This document shows, one piece after another, positions 7,683-9,405 of a DNA stretch of 9,405 nt. The notes beneath the pieces are model-generated. The model searched no databases, was not told the DNA's origin, and saw only the letters and a program-made list of their open reading frames with translations. The stretch is taken from NCBI GenBank assembly GCA_009786625.1, contig WQRT01000031.1, forward strand, positions 10,578 to 19,982, read 5' to 3'. Every line of letters begins with the position of its first letter. The first letter of the stretch is position 1. The translations under genes were made by a program, and so were the position numbers. The stretch comes from Treponema sp. (GTDB taxonomy: Bacteria > Spirochaetota > Spirochaetia > Treponematales > Breznakiellaceae).

Positions 7683-9073
7683 GAGGCATTGAATACAAAG
7701 GTCTTTCAAGAATCGAAGGCCCTGTTGTTATCACCTCACACTGCCGCAACGCGGGCTTTAACGAAATGGTCGCGGTCTACGATCGCGAGAACAACAAACG
7801 CCTCGGGCGAGTTCTTGACTTAAGTGAAGATTGGGCTGCCGTTCAAATCTTCGGCAACAGCACGGGACTTTCCGCGGATGATTCCAGAGTAGAGTTTCTT
7901 GACAAACCGATGGAACTTCGCGTCGGAACCGGGATGCTGGGACGCGTGTTTAACGGCCTCGGCGAGCCGATAGACGGCTACGGAAATATTTTTTCTTCTG
8001 TTACTTATGATATAAACGGCCTTCCGATAAACCCATACGCGCGTACATACCCGCGTGATTTTATTCAAACAGGAATTTCCTCGATAGACGGAATGAACAC
8101 ACTCATCCGCGGGCAGAAACTTCCGATATTTTCAGGTAACGGTCTTCCCCACAACCGCCTCGCCGCGCAGATTGTCCGTCAGGCGAAAATACTTTCGTTT
8201 AACGAAAACGAAACTGACTCCGGGCAGTTTGTAATCGTCTTCTGCGCGATGGGCGTAAAAAACGATGTCGCGCGTTTCTTTCTTGATGATTTTGAATACT
8301 CAGGCGTTTTAAGCAATGTAGTAGTATTTCTTTCACTAGCTGACTCGCCGTCCCTTGAACGCCTTGTAGCTCCAAGATGCGCCCTGACAGCCGCCGAGTA
8401 CCTTGCCTACGAAAAAGACATGCACGTCCTTGTCGTGATGACCGACATGACCAATTATTGCGAAGCGCTGAGGGAAGTCTCATCGATCCGCGGCGAAGTG
8501 CCGAGCCGCAAAGGATATCCGGGTTATCTTTACTCAGACCTGGCGTCGTTATACGAAAGAGCGGGGAAAATTAAAAACTCCTCAGGCTCGATCACGCAGA
8601 TACCGATTCTCTCCATGCCTAATGATGATATTAGCCATCCAATTCCCGATTTATCAGGTTACATCACAGAGGGGCAGATAGTTTTAGAGCGCGAACTTTT
8701 CCAAAAGGGGATTTATCCCCCTGTCGCGGGACTTCCGAGCCTTTCACGTCTAATGAAAGACGGCATAGGTCCCGGCATGACAAGGGAGGATCACAAGGAC
8801 GTATCAAGCCAGCTTTTCGCCGCCTACGCGAAAGTAAAACAGATACGAAACCTCGCTTCGATTATAGGCGAAGAGGAACTATCCGCGGCAGACAAGCGTT
8901 ATCTGAAATTCGGCGACAGATTCGAGCAGATTTTCCTGACTCAGGGAGAACGCGAAAACCGTGATATCGGCCGCACGCTTGATCTCGGCTGGAAGGTGCT
9001 GAAGGAAATCCCCGAAGAAGATCTTTTAAGAGTGAGAGAAGAGTTTATTGTTAAGTATATGAATGTTGTTTGA
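7679..9073 (+). CDS. atpB: V/A-type ATPase non-catalytic subunit B
   Basis: Regulatory subunit that alternates with A in the head and contributes to the nucleotide site at the A/B interface. The 464 residues match the family. As expected for B, the P-loop is degenerate (SGNGLPHN, 152-159) and has no GKT. The predicted arginine finger is R357 in [25 protein letters not shown] (254-267) and ARAGK-like YERAGKI (292-298) are further family stretches. The ATG overlaps the stop of subunit A (ATGA), and AGAGG stands 8 nt upstream (7666-7670). The reading frame ends normally. Within the 332 bp left before the window edge there is no subunit D gene, which would usually follow. Confidence 0.97.
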   Translation: MRGIEYKGLSRIEGPVVITSHCRNAGFNEMVAVYDRENNKRLGRVLDLSEDWAAVQIFGNSTGLSADDSRVEFLDKPMELRVGTGMLGRVFNGLGEPIDGYGNIFSSVTYDINGLPINPYARTYPRDFIQTGISSIDGMNTLIRGQKLPIFSGNGLPHNRLAAQIVRQAKILSFNENETDSGQFVIVFCAMGVKNDVARFFLDDFEYSGVLSNVVVFLSLADSPSLERLVAPRCALTAAEYLAYEKDMHVLVVMTDMTNYCEALREVSSIRGEVPSRKGYPGYLYSDLASLYERAGKIKNSSGSITQIPILSMPNDDISHPIPDLSGYITEGQIVLERELFQKGIYPPVAGLPSLSRLMKDGIGPGMTREDHKDVSSQLFAAYAKVKQIRNLASIIGEEELSAADKRYLKFGDRFEQIFLTQGERENRDIGRTLDLGWKVLKEIPEEDLLRVREEFIVKYMNVV

Positions 9074-9077
9074 GGAA

Positions 9078-9106
9078 TTTGCCGCGAATACCACTAACTT
9101 CACAAA
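9078..9106. repeat. Degenerate 9-bp-periodic tract, first copy
   Basis: Five bases after the subunit B stop, the sequence can be cut into 9-mers GCGAATACC, ACTAACTTC, ACAAACGGA. It resembles the start of the two later 49-bp copies (TTTGCCGC, then ACTAAC) but lacks their TTGTTTGGTATATTT end. It looks like a diverged or truncated copy of the same element. Confidence 0.5.
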
Positions 9107-9114
9107 CGGAAGAA

Positions 9115-9163
9115 TTTTGCCGCTAACCACACTAACCTCGCGAACTTGTTGTTTGGTATATTT
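9115..9163. repeat. 49-bp direct repeat, copy 1
   Basis: Matches 9214-9262 at 47 of 49 positions with no gaps; the differences are C/T at position 16 and G/T at position 34 of the unit. The unit begins TTTTGCCGCTAACCA and ends TTTGGTATATTT. Inside it, GCTAACCAC, ACTAACCTC and GCGAACTTG form a 9-bp periodic pattern. It contains CGCGAACT (9139-9146), complementary to a site at 9188-9195. Confidence 0.85.
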
Positions 9164-9171
9164 CTAGAATT

Positions 9172-9210
9172 TCACACAGAGGCGCGGAGTTCGCGGAGGA
9201 CACGGAGAAT
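9172..9210. repeat. 9-bp-periodic CGGAG tract
   Basis: CGGAG occurs at 9185, 9194 and 9203, exactly 9 bp apart, with a near match CAGAG at 9177. Tracts of the type CACGGAGGACACGGAG are common between genes in various environmental bacteria, spirochaetes included; this is from general memory and I cannot search. It sits between the two 49-bp copies. Confidence 0.7.
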
Positions 9211-9213
9211 TTT

Positions 9214-9262
9214 TTTTGCCGCTAACCATACTAACCTCGCGAACTTTTTGTTTGGTATATTT
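9214..9262. repeat. 49-bp direct repeat, copy 2
   Basis: Second near-identical copy of the 49-bp unit, offset 99 bp from the first, with 2 mismatches. It contains CGCGAACT (9238-9245), which is complementary to AGTTCGCG (9188-9195) in the middle tract, so it competes with copy 1 for the same partner. Confidence 0.85.
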
Positions 9263-9282
9263 GATATATGCTTTATAGATTT

Positions 9283-9393
9283 TCTTGATATAAAAAGATG
9301 TTAGATTATAAAGGAAGTAATGATATGCGCGTTTTATGCGCGTCAATTGTAATTGAATACTGTAGTGCTTGCATAATATCATCTTTTTCAAGA
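9283..9393. repeat. Long-loop inverted repeat before the right edge
   Basis: AAAAAGATG (9292-9300) is the exact reverse complement of CATCTTTTT (9380-9388). After a 4-nt bulge on the left side, TCTTG (9283-9287) pairs with CAAGA (9389-9393). The 79-nt loop holds the short ORF. It is not a typical terminator because the stem is AT-rich and the loop is long. Confidence 0.4.
9285..9312 (+). promoter_or_regulatory. Possible promoter after the repeat block
   Basis: TTGATA (9285-9290, 5 of 6) and TATAAA (9307-9312, 5 of 6) are 16 nt apart. Transcription would begin near 9319 and give a leader of about 86 nt if a gene starts at 9405. The surrounding DNA is AT-rich, so chance matches are likely. Confidence 0.3.
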
Positions 9394-9396
9394 TAG
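9325..9396 (+). CDS. Possible 23-residue ORF with a strong ribosome binding site
   Basis: AAGGAAG (9311-9317) lies 7 nt before an ATG that opens a 23-codon frame ending in TAG at 9394-9396. The peptide starts MRVLCASIVIEYC, has three cysteines including a CSAC, and resembles no family I know. The stop overlaps the possible ribosome binding site AGGGG (9395-9399) of a gene past the edge, as a coupled leader peptide would. Against it, the proposed promoter at 9285-9312 would start transcription after AAGGAAG, so the ORF would depend on read-through from upstream. It could easily be chance. Confidence 0.2.
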   Translation: MRVLCASIVIEYCSACIISSFSR

Positions 9397-9405
9397 GGGT
9401 AATCA

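Larger units (their letters stand above)
9074..9405. other. Gene-poor interval after subunit B, repeat-rich then AT-rich
   Basis: The first half (to 9262) is built from degenerate 9-bp-periodic tracts, described separately. The second half (9263-9405) is AT-rich. It holds a possible promoter, an inverted repeat, two ATGCGCGT direct repeats 11 bp apart (9325-9332 and 9336-9343) and a possible short ORF. No substantial gene is supported. The last bases read AGGGGTAATCA, which could be a ribosome binding site plus the first base of an ATG at 9405 for a gene beyond the edge. Confidence 0.7.

Noticed and set aside
8199..8483. Minus-strand frame rich in arginine and serine within subunit B
   Set aside because: Antisense shadow of a conserved gene with no ribosome binding site or recognisable domain.
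9078..9262. CRISPR array
   Set aside because: Only two near-identical copies, with a repetitive tract, not a unique spacer, between them, and no cas genes nearby.
9164..9391. 75-codon minus-strand reading frame after subunit B
   Set aside because: It begins with TTG, has no clear ribosome binding site, and its C-terminal part (PPRTPRLCV) is only the translation of the CGGAG repeat tract.

Overview
The window looks like a chromosomal segment of a gut-type spirochaete, most probably Treponema or a relative. The evidence is indirect. A bacterial V/A-type ATPase operon has an E-like stalk gene directly before subunits A and B, as I remember from Treponema and Borrelia. A small lipoprotein has a relaxed lipobox. 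Base composition is moderate, with an A-rich E-like gene. The intergenic DNA after subunit B carries 9-bp-periodic repeats. Complete arginine genes argue against host-restricted pathogens such as T. pallidum and for a free-living or gut treponeme. This assignment is inference.

Layout. Positions 12-3272 (minus strand) hold an arginine biosynthesis cluster transcribed argC-argJ-argB. These genes cover the acetylated steps from glutamate to N-acetylglutamate semialdehyde, plus acetyl recycling from N-acetylornithine. argJ and argB overlap by 4 nt. The remaining arg genes are not in the window and may lie beyond the left edge. Positions 3273-3414 are a divergent promoter region with an AT-rich palindrome. 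Positions 3415-3819 (plus) encode a small lipoprotein with TPR-like helices. Positions 3836-5158 (minus) encode a GH4 NAD/metal-dependent alpha-galactosidase (MelA type), convergent with the lipoprotein and 16 bp from it. Positions 5159-5274 are a second divergent promoter region.

Positions 5275-9073 (plus) are a tightly coupled V/A-type ATPase operon. An E-like peripheral-stalk protein, catalytic subunit A and non-catalytic subunit B overlap by 4 nt at each junction (GTGA, then ATGA). Subunit D, which I would expect straight after B, is not there. Instead, 9074-9405 is non-coding or nearly so. It holds three degenerate repeat tracts with a 9-bp period, two of them near-identical 49-bp copies 99 bp apart, then an AT-rich stretch with a possible promoter, an inverted repeat and a possible 23-codon ORF. 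The window ends just after a possible ribosome binding site, so the operon may resume just past the right edge.

The coding part is ordinary and well explained. The least explained part is the 332 bp after subunit B. I saw no CRISPR array, transposase, tRNA, rRNA or defence system.
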